From assembly GCA_009103225.1 (NCBI GenBank), contig RHPI01002699.1:313517-377516 (forward strand): a DNA stretch of 64,000 nucleotides. Direction: 5' to 3'. The stretch's first letter is position 1. Each line of letters opens with the position of its first letter. The notes below the pieces were generated by a model. The model did not search any database and was not told where the DNA came from. It was given only the letters and a program-made list of their open reading frames with translations. Made by a program: the position numbers and the translations under genes. Below, piece after piece: positions 22,585 to 33,286 of the stretch. Source of the stretch: Chlorokybus atmophyticus (lineage: Eukaryota > Streptophyta > Chlorokybophyceae > Chlorokybales > Chlorokybaceae).

Positions 22585-25500
22585 TTATGGGACAGGACAT
22601 GAATCCCAATAAGCTCGAAGCAACTCGCGGCAGTGCGCAAGATGCCTGTCGGGCTCCCAACTGTTATGTTCCGGGCCATACCCTTTCCATTTCACCAAAT
22701 AGCGAGTTGCGCGTCCTCGACCATTTAGCTTATGGTTCAATATAGCTTCCACCTCGTATTCGAGCTCGCTGTCCACCTCAACTGGCGGTGGTGGAGGCTG
22801 TGTTCTACCGTCTGAGCGGTAAGGTTTCAACAAGTTTACATGAAACACGTTGTGTATACGCACACTTGGGGGCAATTGCAGTCGATAAGCGTGCGTACCA
22901 ACTCTATCAGTGATAGAGAAAGGACCTAACCATCGGGGCAGCAACTTGCGAGCACCCGTACCTTTGATGGTTAAGTTTTTTGCATTAAGCAAAACTTTAT
23001 CGCCGACATCGAAAGTGGCCATTTTTCGATGTGTATCAGCATAAGCTTTTTGCCTGTCCTGTGCTTCTGACAGACACAGCTTGGCTCGAGCCAAATTTTC
23101 TTGCATATTAGTGGCAAATTCCTTTGCCGCTGGCACAGTCAGGGCATTGCGAGGTACACGCAATGACGCTGGTGTGTTTGGGCGAATCCCATAATTTAAG
23201 AAAAATGGGGTTTCCTTTACACTTTCTTGCCACGCGTTGTTCACAGCGAACTCTGCCATTGGCAAGTACCTGTCCCAATCAGCATGATTAGGAGCCACAT
23301 AGTGGCGAAGCATTTCTTCCAGTATTTGATTTGCTCGCTCAGTTTGACCGTCCGTTTGCGGGTGGAAAGCAGTCGACATGCTTTGTTTTACCCCCAACAA
23401 TTCACAGACTTCTCGCCAAAACTTGGAGACAAAACGAGGATCACGATCTGTGACAAGTTCACGCGGTATACCGTGAACGCGAAAGACCGTGGACACAAAT
23501 AAGTGTGCCAAGTCCCGTGCACTTACAGTTGTGCAACACGGGGCAAAATGCACCATTTTAGTCAAACGGTCGACAAAAACCACAATAGCAGTGTATTTAG
23601 CTGCTGTTTCAGGTAGGTCAGTAATCAAATCCATACTGACACTATCCCACTTTTGTTCTGGAATTGCTAATGGTTTAAGCAATCCCGCTTGTTTTTGTCG
23701 TAGTGGCTTATTACGTTGACACACGTCACATGTGCGAACGTATTGATCCACGTCAGCTGACATTGACGGCCACCAGTATAACTGTTGCGCAGATTTGAGT
23801 GTTTTGTGTTTCCCCAAATGCCCAGCATACGGCGGGTCATGCACTGAATGTAAGCATTGCTTACGCAAGTCGCCCGAGTTGGGAATTGCCAACTGCTCCC
23901 CTTTATACCACAGATTGCTAACAGCAGTAAGCTGTTGCAAGTTGGTTTGACTGCTAAACCAATCATCTGAGTTATAACCTGTGGACACTTCCTTTAAGAA
24001 AGGATCTTCAGGCTGTTGTACATTACGCGTACTTCGAGAGCGCGTAAGTGCCAAAAGAGCAGGGCTGCGACTTAGTGGATCCGCCACATTGGTGCGACCC
24101 GGACGGTATTGCCAAGTGAAAGTGAAACGAGAAATGAATTCATTCCACCTAGCTTGCCGCCTCGACAGATTTTGTTGCGTATGAAAGAATGTGAGCGGGT
24201 TGTGATCAGTAATCACTGAAAACTCCACCCCTTCCAAGTAGCAACGCCATGTGCGCAGCGCGTGCACCACCCCGAGCAATTCCTGCTCAGTGGTTGTGTA
24301 ATTACGTTCAGCAGGAATGAACTTTCTGCTTTCATATGCACATGGTCTGTCATCTTGTAGAAGGACTGCTCCACACCCAATGGTGGAAGCATCACTGATC
24401 ACCACAAAAGGCTTGGTGTGGTCGGGGAAGGCTAACACAGGGGCTTGTGTTAATGCATCTTTAATGCGTGTAAAAGCAACCTCGTGTGCCTCCGTCCACA
24501 CAAATTTAACATCTTTTCTTAGTAAAGATGTTAAAGAATTTGCCATGCCAGAATATGCTCACATGAACTTGCGGAAATAATTGGCTAGCCCCAAAAAAGC
24601 ACGTAACTGATGTACATCCTTGGGTGGCGGCCAATCCTTTACCGCACACACCTTTTGAGGATCTGATTTCAATCCTTCTTTGCCAATCACATGCCCTAAA
24701 AAGGGTAGTTCATCCTTTGCAAAGTTGCATTTGGACAGGTTGGCATAGAATTTGTGTTCGCGTAACTTAGCTAGAACCAATTCCACATGCCTGTGGTGGT
24801 CCTCCCGGGTTTTGCTGAACACAATAATGTCGTCTAGATATACCAGTACAAACTTGTACAATTCATCAGCAAATACCGCGTTCATTGCTGTCTGAAATGT
24901 AGCCGGTGCATTTGTTAACCCAAATGGTAACACTTTATACTCAAAGTGTCCTAGTGGGGTGCGAAATGCAGTTTTTTGTATATCCGACGGGTGGATTTTG
25001 ATTTGATGATAACCACTGGTCAAATCCAGCGTGCTGAACACTGTTGCACCTGACAGCTTATCAAACAAATCATCAATCCGAGGCAAAGGGTATCTGTTTT
25101 TCACAGTGACCTTGTTCAACGCACGGTAATCAATACACATGCGTAGCTTGCCATTCTTTTTGGGCACAAACAAAATTGGTGCACCAAAAGGAGATATGCT
25201 CTTTGTTATTAAACCTTTGTCCAATAACTCTTTGAGCTGTTTTTCCATCTCCGCGTGTTCTAAGGGACTTAGCCTGTATATAGGCCGCCAAGGTGGCTTT
25301 GCCCCCTCCTCTAACGGAATGGTATGATGTATGTTTCGATCGGGAGGCAACTCTGGGAGTTCATCCTGAAATACATCTGCGTATTGTTCCGTAAGTGACT
25401 GCACCACAGGGTCACTGATAGCCTGTTCAGCAGGTGTTTCCACCTGTCGTAAGTGCAGTAAGTATACTTCCTCACGTTTACGCATGCAACGTTTCAGTTG

Positions 25501-25735
25501 CATAGCAGAGAGGAGCGGAACATTATCGCGTGGTATACGTGCGAGTACAGATGCTGTTAAAGTCATCCTACGTTTCCCTTTACGAAGGGTGCACTTATTG
25601 ACTCGAGAGTCTGATTGTAAACCTGCTTCAGTGTGCCATTGTTCCCCTAAAACAACATCCACCCCGGGGATGCCCTGTAGTAAAGTGCTGCCAGGCAGCA
25701 GTGCAGCGCCGGGTGAAATCTTTAAGAGATGTGTA
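22585..25735 (-). pseudogene. pol: chromovirus pol: end of protease, RT, RNase H, integrase, chromodomain (one internal stop)
   Basis: One reading frame is cut by a single TGA at 24561-24559. Upstream part: the tail of protease (PGVDVVLGEQWH), then reverse transcriptase with LDLTSGYHQI and the catalytic YLDDIIVFSKT. Downstream part: RNase H (VISDASTIGCGAVL, TDHNPLTFFHTQ), integrase with an HHCC zinc finger (ending CDVCQRNK), core motifs (MDLITDLP, FHPQTDGQTERANQILEE) and a C-terminal chromodomain (RYLVKWKGYGPEHNSWEP). The chromodomain places it in the chromovirus clade, whose integrases can target modified histones. The stop replaces a codon in the conserved FRKFM-x-AYSGMA stretch and is consistent with a CGA to TGA transition. 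The 5' side joins mitochondrial DNA. Confidence 0.93.
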
Positions 25736-25743
25736 AATATGTA

Positions 25744-25816
25744 TGGGTACGACAGGACTCGAACCTGTGACAACTCGGTTAAAAGCCGAATGCTCTACCA
25801 ACTGAGCTACATACCC
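25744..25816 (-). tRNA. trnK-UUU: tRNA-Lys (UUU), mitochondrial type
   Basis: On the minus strand a complete cloverleaf can be drawn: 7-bp acceptor stem GGGTATG/CGTACCC, D-arm with AGCTCAGTTGGTAGAGC, anticodon loop CTTTTAA (UUU), T-arm with GGTTCGAGTCC, discriminator A. The sequence is typical of plant and algal mitochondrial trnK. Its 3' end sits within about 10 bp of the junction with retrotransposon DNA. Confidence 0.93.
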
Positions 25817-26483
25817 AATGTAAAAGTTACTCCTTTCTTAGAAAAAGATATTAGATAATTGTTAGATTAATTGCTCTCTACCTTAGGTAATCGATTTGGA
25901 TTCTAAAGTAATCGAAATCTATTAAGGCGCAGTGCGGAACAGCCGGTAAATTACTAATATATTTCGATTCGGGTGATTGCTGCAGAAGATTACCCCCGCT
26001 GGACTGGGCTGCTGCAGACTGAGCTGGGCTGCTGAATCGATTCCTGCAGGCAGCCCGCTTATGCGAGAAATCGATTACTGCAGCCCGCATCCATCCATCC
26101 TTAGATTACCCTATAATCCAACCGATTACCCCCTAATCAATAGATTATCTCGCTGCGCACCTGCAACTTGCCGATCGTTTTCGTGGTAATCCTACCACGC
26201 TGCAGTTGGTAGCTTCCTATTGTGACCATGCTTTAGAGTAAAGTAGAGTAAAATAGCAAATTATACCATTACTGCACTTTACTAGACTGCCCTAAGCTGC
26301 AGCAGGCCGCACTTCAGCCATAAGGTTCGGGATAATCTTTTTTACGAGAGATTTTTCCTCTCTTTAGCTGAGTACCATCTTTTATGCGCGAGGCGCAGTG
26401 CGGAAACACTTAACTGTGCAATACAATTGTGTTTGGTAACCTTTATTTTCTATTAAATAACTTAGTAATAAAAGCTCACTTTC

Positions 26484-26555
26484 TTGGAGTAAAAGGATTC
26501 GAACCTTTGCATGGCGGTATCAAAAACCGATGCCTTTCCGCTTGGCTATACTCCA
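26484..26555 (-). tRNA. trnQ-UUG: tRNA-Gln (UUG), mitochondrial type
   Basis: Minus-strand cloverleaf: acceptor TGGAGTA/TACTCCA, D-arm AGCCAAGCGG, anticodon loop with TTTTGAT (UUG), T-arm with AGGTTCGAATCC. It matches the usual plant mitochondrial trnQ closely. The U-A first pair and discriminator A (26484) are as expected. Confidence 0.92.
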
Positions 26556-27540
26556 ACTTTTCAGTGTTTTAAATATATAATGCTGTACTGCAGCCGCTGC
26601 AGGTAATCGTCCGATTAGAGAGCCAGATTAGATAGATAAATTACGCCGATCGAAGCCTGCCTTGCCAATTGTGCCAATCAATAGATTACCTTTACTGCTG
26701 CTAAGGTATTTTAATATTAAGGTATTTTAATATTAAGGTATTTTAACTTTATTTTGTTGGTTTTTAGGGGGAATTGAATTGCAGGCTGCAGTTAGGCGGG
26801 TGGTGATGCAGGGGGTAATCTACCGCACTGCGCCTACCATTTTCTGTTTCTGGTAGTTTCCTGTGTTTTATTCATAAGCACTGCACTACATTTCACTCTA
26901 TTCGACCCTTTGTCCACATTAATCACAAACTTTGGTGCAACTTAGTTCGTCTACCGCCGAAATACACTGGATGCACCGGACTTGATCGGGATATATTGCA
27001 CTGGGCTAGGCCGGGCTGTACTAGACTAGACTAAATCTAACTAGAACAAACTAAATAAAATTGCACCATTTACTGGATTGAGCTAGGCTGGGTTCCACTG
27101 CAACTGCACTGATCTGCCATATGAGAAATTGGTCTTCTACATCGACCCAGAGAAATCTGATTGGTCATTTGATCAGTAATCTAAACAATGATCTTTGATA
27201 GAGAGTAATCTAATGATTAAAAGGGAAGCCGGCCGCACTGCGCCTGTAGCTCCTGGACTGCATAGACTGCATAAAACGTTGAACTACTGCTGATCTTCTA
27301 GAGAGAGCAATCTAAGGATTGCTCTTTCTCCAAAATATCAGCTGAGCAAATTACCCTAATCACTTAGATTACCGAGTGCAGCAGCCCAGTTTAGTCTAGG
27401 TGCGCAGCCAGTCGATGGCCAGATTATAGAGATAGATTAGAGATAAATTACGACAGATGGGGCGCAGTGTCCACCTAAGATAAATTACAGCAAAGAACCG
27501 AGTACTGCAGTGCTCTTCTTTTAATTTATTAATGATCCTC

Positions 27541-29154
27541 TCAGCATTGTAAAGCAAAGTAGAGTGCAGATTGGCCGCNAAAGACTAAGGGGAGTAATTT
27601 TACATAATGTGGTACGCCAAATTCAGATTCTAAGAATAGAAGATTTTTCGGTGTTTTTAAAAGAGCTGCCCCCCAGAAATCGGTTCCTAAACCAACCATC
27701 ATATCTTTAGCTAAATACCCAACAAAGACACTACCAAAACCTAATAAGATTAGAGGTATAGCCATAATAATAGGAGCATCATGAGCATCTCGAACATTTT
27801 GGCGTATTCCATTATAAGGAGCTAAAAAGGTTAAAAAAAGTAATCGGAAGGAATAATAAGAGGTAAATATTACTGATACACTTCCTAACCAAAAGGCAAA
27901 TCTTCCACTTATACTATATTTAGCAAAAGCAAGTTCTAAGATAAGATCTTTAGAATAGAATCCGGTTAAGAATGGAAATCCGACTAAAGAAAGGGATCCT
28001 ATTAACATCATAGTGTAAGTAAAAGGAAGTATTTGTCTTAAACCTCCCATTTTCCGCATATCTTGTTCATCTGACATACCATGAATTACAGAGCCCGCCG
28101 TTAAAAAGAGCAAGGCTTTAAAAAATGCATGATTCATTAAATGAAAGATACTAACAGAATAGTTAGATAAGCCAGAAGCAAAAACCATGTAACCTAATTG
28201 ACTACAGGTAGAATAAGCTATTACGCGTTTTAAATCATTTTGCATTACTCCAGTAGTTGCTGCAAAAAATGCAGTTAGAGCTCCCATTACAGTTACAACC
28301 ACTAAAGCTAAGGGGGCATACTCAAATAAAGGGGATGATCTAGCTATCATAAATACCCCAGCAGTCACCATTGTTGCTGCGTGTATTAATGCAGACACCG
28401 GCGTTGGTCCTTCCATAGCATCTGGTAACCAAGTATGCAATCCAATCTGCGCAGATTTACCGATTGCACCTACAAATAATAGTAAACATATTGTATTAAA
28501 TGCGTTTACTTCCATATTGCAAAATATAAATTTTGCTTGGTGTAAATGACCTGCTAAAGCAAAAAGAGTGGTGAAGTCCACTGTACGAAAAAGGAAGAAT
28601 AATCCCATAATACCAAGAGCTAATCCAAAGTCTCCCACTCTATTTACAAGCATTGCCTTTATTGCAGCATTATTTGCTGCTTCTCGTGTAAACCAAAAGT
28701 TAATTAAAAGATATGATGCTAATCCTACTCCTTCCCAACCAAAAAACATCTGAATAAAGTTATCTCCGGTTACGAGGGTTAACATAAAGAATGTAAATAA
28801 TGAAAGGTAGGACATAAATCGAGGTTGATGCGGATCTTCAGACATGTAAGAAATCGAATACAAATGTACTAAGGTACTTACAAAGGTTACAACAATTAAC
28901 ATAACTACGGTAAGAGTATCAAAAAGAAACCCCCAAGAAGCATCAAATAGCTCAGAATCAATCCAAGGAGCTAATTTTATATAACACGGACTTCCGGATA
29001 ATGCCACCTCATAGAACGCAACAAAAGAAAAGATAGCGGATAAGGCTACACAAGTGGTTGTTATTAGTGCAGCTCCTCGATAACCGATAAATCGACCAAA
29101 TAAACCAGCCAGACCACTTCCTAGCAATGGCAGAAAAACAAGTAATAAATACAT
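27541..29154 (-). pseudogene. nad5: mitochondrial NADH dehydrogenase subunit 5 (nad5), C-terminally truncated copy
   Basis: Starts at ATG 29154 ([20 protein letters not shown]) and stays open in the standard code for about 525 recognisable residues. Conserved complex I ND5 blocks include [36 protein letters not shown] reading here as [53 protein letters not shown] and [14 protein letters not shown]. Full-length ND5 is about 650-670 residues; here similarity ends after [11 protein letters not shown], a dozen unrelated codons follow, then TGA. An undetermined base (27578) lies exactly at that point, followed by GCGG, so a group II intron boundary or a breakpoint are both possible. In the nucleus it is presumably non-functional. 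Confidence 0.92.
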
Positions 29155-29909
29155 AAGTTATTTGCTTTTTATTTTCTCTTAATTACAATATTGTGGTTGC
29201 AGCGATCGCTGTTCAGGTCTGCTTCTTTTATTAAAACAAATCACACACGGGCTCAGTGCTGCTGCCTGTTTATCTTCGCTACAGTACAGGTAACTTAAGT
29301 TTTACCATCAACTACTGAATCAGCGCAGCAACAACGCAGCTGCGCACCTATGCAGGCGCAGTGCGGTAGATAACCCTCCTGCAGCCCAGCCCACGCAGTA
29401 AAGTAAAGTGACCGTGCTGTCTAATAAAAGTAGGATGCAGTCTGTTTCCAGACGCCAGAGCGAAGTTATTAAAATTGCATTCTCTTACCAATATGACCTA
29501 CATCGAAAGGTGGCCCACTTGAGTTTAGGTGATCTAATTAAAAAGATTTATAAATTTCACCATTTCTAAAAAGAATTTGAGAGTTACAATTCCATCTACA
29601 CACTAGGTAGTAATCGTGTTAGAAAATAGATTTGATTAAAACCTCAATAAAGTAAAGCGCAATGCTCACTCTCTTATTGTTCAGTAAAGCAGGTGCAGTT
29701 GATGGTGCAGTATGATGGGCCTTGCTTTACCTGGCAGTGCAGTGCTGTCAACATATTTTATCGGTACACGCTGCATCTGGTAGCTTCCTAAACTTTATAG
29801 TTTCTAATGAGTTACAAAAGTGTAAAGATGTATAGCCGCTGCGGTGTTACTAGTAACTGAGCTATTTTTAGACTTGGCGTATTTGAAACCTTTCATAAAT
29901 AGATTGCTT

Positions 29910-29982
29910 GAGCCGTATGCTTGGAAACAAGCACGTACGGTTCTGAGGGGGGGAAAGCTTGAAAAGGCCGACCTATCCCAAC
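29910..29982 (+). ncRNA. 3' end of a group II intron (domains V and VI)
   Basis: Positions 29910-29943 form the 34-nt domain V hairpin: GAGCCGTATGC paired with GCACGTACGGTTC, a bulge, and a GAAA tetraloop. A second stem-loop with an unpaired A follows (domain VI, ~29945-29980), and the intron ends in AC, fitting the 3' AY rule. It directly precedes tRNA-Ser sequence. The 5' end of the intron and the 5' tRNA exon were not found in the insert. Confidence 0.85.
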
Positions 29983-30024
29983 ACATACAGTTTTGTATCA
30001 TGGGTTCGAATCCCATTTCCTCCG
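29983..30024 (+). tRNA. trnS-GCU: 3' exon of tRNA-Ser (GCU), split by the group II intron
   Basis: The sequence after domain VI has the long variable arm (ACATACAG/TTTTGTAT), a T-arm with GGGTTCGAATCCC and the acceptor strand TTTCCTCCG of a plant mitochondrial trnS(GCU). The 5' half including the anticodon is missing here, so this is an exon fragment. A group II intron in trnS(GCU) is known from bryophyte mitochondria, which supports the reading. Confidence 0.82.
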
Positions 30025-31498
30025 CTTCCTAGTTTAATAGATTTCCTTTTTCGAGTTTACCTCTTGCTTAAAAGAGAGTACAGCCGCGTGACAGCACTTC
30101 TTGCAAAAGTCTTAGATACCTGTATTTACTGCAGAAGTTGCAGCGGCCGGTTTTTACCCGAGCTGCAGGAACTATAACTATACGCGCTGCAATACAGCAG
30201 CAGCAGCACTCCATTAAATAAAAGGGGGGTGTACCGGCGGCAGTGCAGTTCAGTAAGGTACTGTCAGATCTACAATACTAAGGTGGTGCAGTGCAGTGCA
30301 GTGCAGTGCAGCCCAGTCCAGTCCAGTCCAGTCCAGTCCAGTGCAGCCCAGTGCAGCCCAGTGCAGCCGTGCAAAGATGCAAAGGTCCAATTTAATGTAA
30401 TCGAGCTCCAGTCTAATGCAGCCTGTAGCAGCGCAATTTAGTTTGAGCTAGGTCAGTGTCTCCCGCAGTACAGTCCAGTCCTACCTTGCCATGAGCCTGG
30501 GTACAGTCCAGTGCAGCGCTTATCTGTGCTAGAGAGTAATCTAAGGCGCAGTGCGGATTAAGTAAGAGCAAACTAAGACTTTCTGATCTCAGTAGGCGGT
30601 AGGCGGTTGGGATACCAAGTTGCTGGTATGGTCTAGGCTGCTGCATGCAGACTGCTGCAGGCTGCTGCATGCAGTCCAGGCTGCTGCATCCATGCAGGCT
30701 GGATGCAAACCAGTGTACCAGCTAACGATTGAAAGCGAAGCCGATTGGGTTAGTAGCCGATTTGGCAGCATAAAAANTTATATCTAACTCATCTTGACAA
30801 ACTAGACCATTTATTCTTTTTATATTTCTAGAATAATAAAACATTATAACCACTTATAAGCTATTCTGTTCTTTTAACTAAACTGACTTACTATTAATGA
30901 CCTTAAAAATCACAAATCCCTCTCACGCTGCAGCTGGTAGCTTCCTTGAAAAAGAGTTACCAGGAGCTGGTAAAAGCTTATGGGTAGTAAGATCTTTCTC
31001 TTTTTAAATGCACGAAAATGCAGAGAAAGATCTACTTTTATTGAGTTTTTACACTCTTTTACTTTACAGCGTTACAAAGTTAAGCAAAGCAAAGCAAAGC
31101 AAAGCAACGGTCTCCTACCACTTTCTGGTAGCTTCCTGTATACTCGTGAAAATAGGTGAATTAGAGAAATGAAATTGACTCCTCTTTATCAGGTAAACAG
31201 CTTACCGTTAGGGGGTGCCTCATATAACCCACACCTTATTAAACTGCAGCTTAAGAGATGACTCTAACCTAAACCAGCTTTTAACTAACTCTTTAGAGTC
31301 TATTACAAAAAAGGATATTGACTGTTCTAACTTGTAAAGGGATTATGTCTTTTATTTCTTACCAAGATCGGCCAACTGCAACAAGAGAATACTAGACCGC
31401 ACTGCGCCTCTCTATTTGCTTTTTTTGCTGACTTGACTATACCGCTCTTTCAGCTGTGTANAGTCTATGTAGTACCACCACGATGAAGGCTGGTCGGG

Positions 31499-31819
31499 TT
31501 ATATGGCCATTAATAACAAAACGCCCTTTACCTCTCCCATTGCATTGAGAGTGGAACCAGCAGCACGTACATATGACGTGACTGGTGTGAAAGGAATGTT
31601 ATTACGTTTCACTCAAGCATGTTCAACAAAGTTATGGTTTGCACCAGTATTAATCAATGCTGTACATGGTGTACCTATAAGTTGACTCTCAAATCTCCAT
31701 TTGAGTGGCACTGAGTGACCATCAAATGTAGCTAATGTCGGAGTGCCGTGATTGGTAGCAGACTTGATAAAGATCACTTGCAATGGTGAAGCTCCTGTAT
31801 CTTTGCGTGAGAGTTGCAT
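31499..31819 (-). pseudogene. chromovirus protease, N-terminal part, degenerate
   Basis: Minus-strand frame with the retropepsin active-site context ALINTGANHNF, where the catalytic triplet Asp-Thr-Gly reads Asn-Thr-Gly. Nine codons further on there is a TGA (after VEHA), beyond which similarity continues (VKRNNIPFTP, GEVKGVLLLMAI) up to the mitochondrial junction. An upstream frame 32107-31838 (contains LVEQNDFKNSVLLD) probably also belonged to the gag-pol polyprotein. Both lesions are G-to-A or C-to-T type changes. Confidence 0.7.
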
Positions 31820-32110
31820 GATTACTTCTCCCCCTTTCTACAATCGCGACCACGGGCCATCATATCGAGGGATAACTACACATGCAGTGACAGCATGTTG
31901 TAATTGCAACTCGTGTAAGTGCTTAACAGCAGTTACTAATTCAGAGAATGGAACATTGATTAAAACACAACCGTTTGCATTTCTCAACACAGGTGGTGTG
32001 CTCATATCAGTCCATACATCTGATACATCGCAAAGAGAGGAAACTTTATCAAGAAGTACAGAGTTTTTAAAGTCGTTCTGCTCGACTAAGCTACCAACCA
32101 CGGACAATTC

Positions 32111-33286
32111 CTATTTCTTTTCTCTCTGCTGCTTGGCCTTCTGTGCATTCTGTTTTGCATAGCACGTAGCCTCCCCATGACCTGTCTTCTTGCAGAAACT
32201 GCAAGTGATGATGGATTTGGCCGCATTGTAGGGGCCAGCAGGATGAGATGGTTTCGCCTTTTTCGCAAAAGGTTTGTTGCCAGTGGCCGGGCGCTTTGCA
32301 GCTGAAACCGGGGCTGCCTCTTTTGTCGTGGTTTGCATGTTGGCGTGAGAGCGTTTTACACTGTCCACAGCAGCAACCATCTGCATCAGCATTGGTAAAT
32401 CCGTCGAGGCCCACTCTTGCAAACTCGCGGGGTTGACGGCCACATGCTGCACGAGATCTGTGTCCAAGCCACGCCTGAACATATCCAGCTGATCAGCATC
32501 ACTGATAGGTAGTTTGCCAGCATTGATCTTGCTGACAAACGACTGAAAATCCTGGATATACTGCTGAACCGGACGCCCGTTCTGACGCAGGTTGTGCAGC
32601 TGGTTGCGAGCAACCTGGGCAGGATCTGCGCCACCATAGCGCTGCTCCATGAAAAAGCACAACTGATTTACTTCCCGCCCGAGGTTTGTATCCCGTTGCT
32701 TACGGCGGTACCACTCTGCCAGAGCATCGTTTGGGATCAGCAACTCAGCTACACGCAATTTCCCCTCCTCAGAAATGTGAAGGGAGTTGACATAGTGTCG
32801 CAACTTCACAAGCCAGTCGAAGATGGCCGCTTGCTTGTTGGGAACAAACTCGGCAGGACGAGCAAGTGCTTGAACAGGTGGACCACCGTCAGCACGCTGC
32901 AGACGCTCGATCATATTCAGAACACGTTTACCTTCACCCATCTGCCCCTCCCAATCTCGCCCCATAAAGGTGGTGAGCTTTGAAACTTTTTCTACCAATA
33001 GGAAGAGAAAGTTCACGAATGAGACAATTGCCTCACGAGGGTCCTGATCATAGGTGCTAAGGAAATGCTCCATCAAGTCCTGCTGTGTCATGCGAATAGA
33101 AAACTCAGGGAATATAGAAGGTGATCTATCATCCACTGAAGCTTCCGCAGCTTTAGCAGCTTGAGACTCATCAGGTGCATCATCCGGATTCGGAATATCT
33201 TCCATGGATGGAAATTCCTCCTCACGGGAAAGTTGCTCTTTTTCTGAGCTCTCCCCTTTTGAGGTGGGCACCGAGTTTTCTTCCAT
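32111..33286 (-). CDS. gag: chromovirus gag polyprotein
   Basis: 391 codons, uninterrupted, starting ATG 33286. An acidic N-terminus is followed by a Ty3/gypsy capsid-like region (LVKLRHYVNSLHI, LRQNGRPVQQYIQDFQSFVS, LDMFRRGLDTDLVQHV) and a single nucleocapsid zinc knuckle CSFCKKTGHGEATC (C-X2-C-X4-H-X4-C), then a Lys/Gln/Arg-rich tail. It forms the particle and binds element RNA. It is the only intact gene left in the element. Confidence 0.9.
   Translation of the reverse strand: MEENSVPTSKGESSEKEQLSREEEFPSMEDIPNPDDAPDESQAAKAAEASVDDRSPSIFPEFSIRMTQQDLMEHFLSTYDQDPREAIVSFVNFLFLLVEKVSKLTTFMGRDWEGQMGEGKRVLNMIERLQRADGGPPVQALARPAEFVPNKQAAIFDWLVKLRHYVNSLHISEEGKLRVAELLIPNDALAEWYRRKQRDTNLGREVNQLCFFMEQRYGGADPAQVARNQLHNLRQNGRPVQQYIQDFQSFVSKINAGKLPISDADQLDMFRRGLDTDLVQHVAVNPASLQEWASTDLPMLMQMVAAVDSVKRSHANMQTTTKEAAPVSAAKRPATGNKPFAKKAKPSHPAGPYNAAKSIITCSFCKKTGHGEATCYAKQNAQKAKQQREKK

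Larger units (their letters stand above)
25926..31408. repeat. dispersed 12-bp motif GGCGCAGTGCGG within the mitochondrial insert
   Basis: Perfect copies: plus strand 25926-25937, 26392-26403, 29355-29366, 30545-30556; minus strand 26823-26834, 27233-27244, 31397-31408; a partial copy at 27461. A second motif, GGTAGCTTCCT, recurs at 26208, 29779, 30936 and 31127, usually after GCTGCAG-like sequence. All lie in spacers. CAGTGCAG/CAGTCCAG tandem runs occur at about 30290-30370. Confidence 0.85.
25736..31498. other. mitochondrial DNA insertion (NUMT, about 5.76 kb) inside the retrotransposon
   Basis: Between the two halves of the element's protease lies DNA of a different kind: plant-like mitochondrial trnK, trnQ, nad5 and the end of a group II intron with trnS, separated by spacers rich in short dispersed repeats. 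Boundaries are estimated from where retroelement protein similarity stops: just outside the trnK 3' end (~25736) and after the protease piece ending LLLMAI (~31498). nad5 is open with no frameshift over 530 codons, indicating recent transfer. Because the host LTR element has intact target duplicates outside, the insert arrived within it. Undetermined bases occur at 27578, 30776 and 31461. Confidence 0.85.

Noticed and set aside
27541-29154. nad5 as a functional nuclear-transferred gene
   Set aside because: No targeting sequence or nuclear promoter context, C-terminus missing, and tRNAs and a group II intron come with it. It is a NUMT copy.
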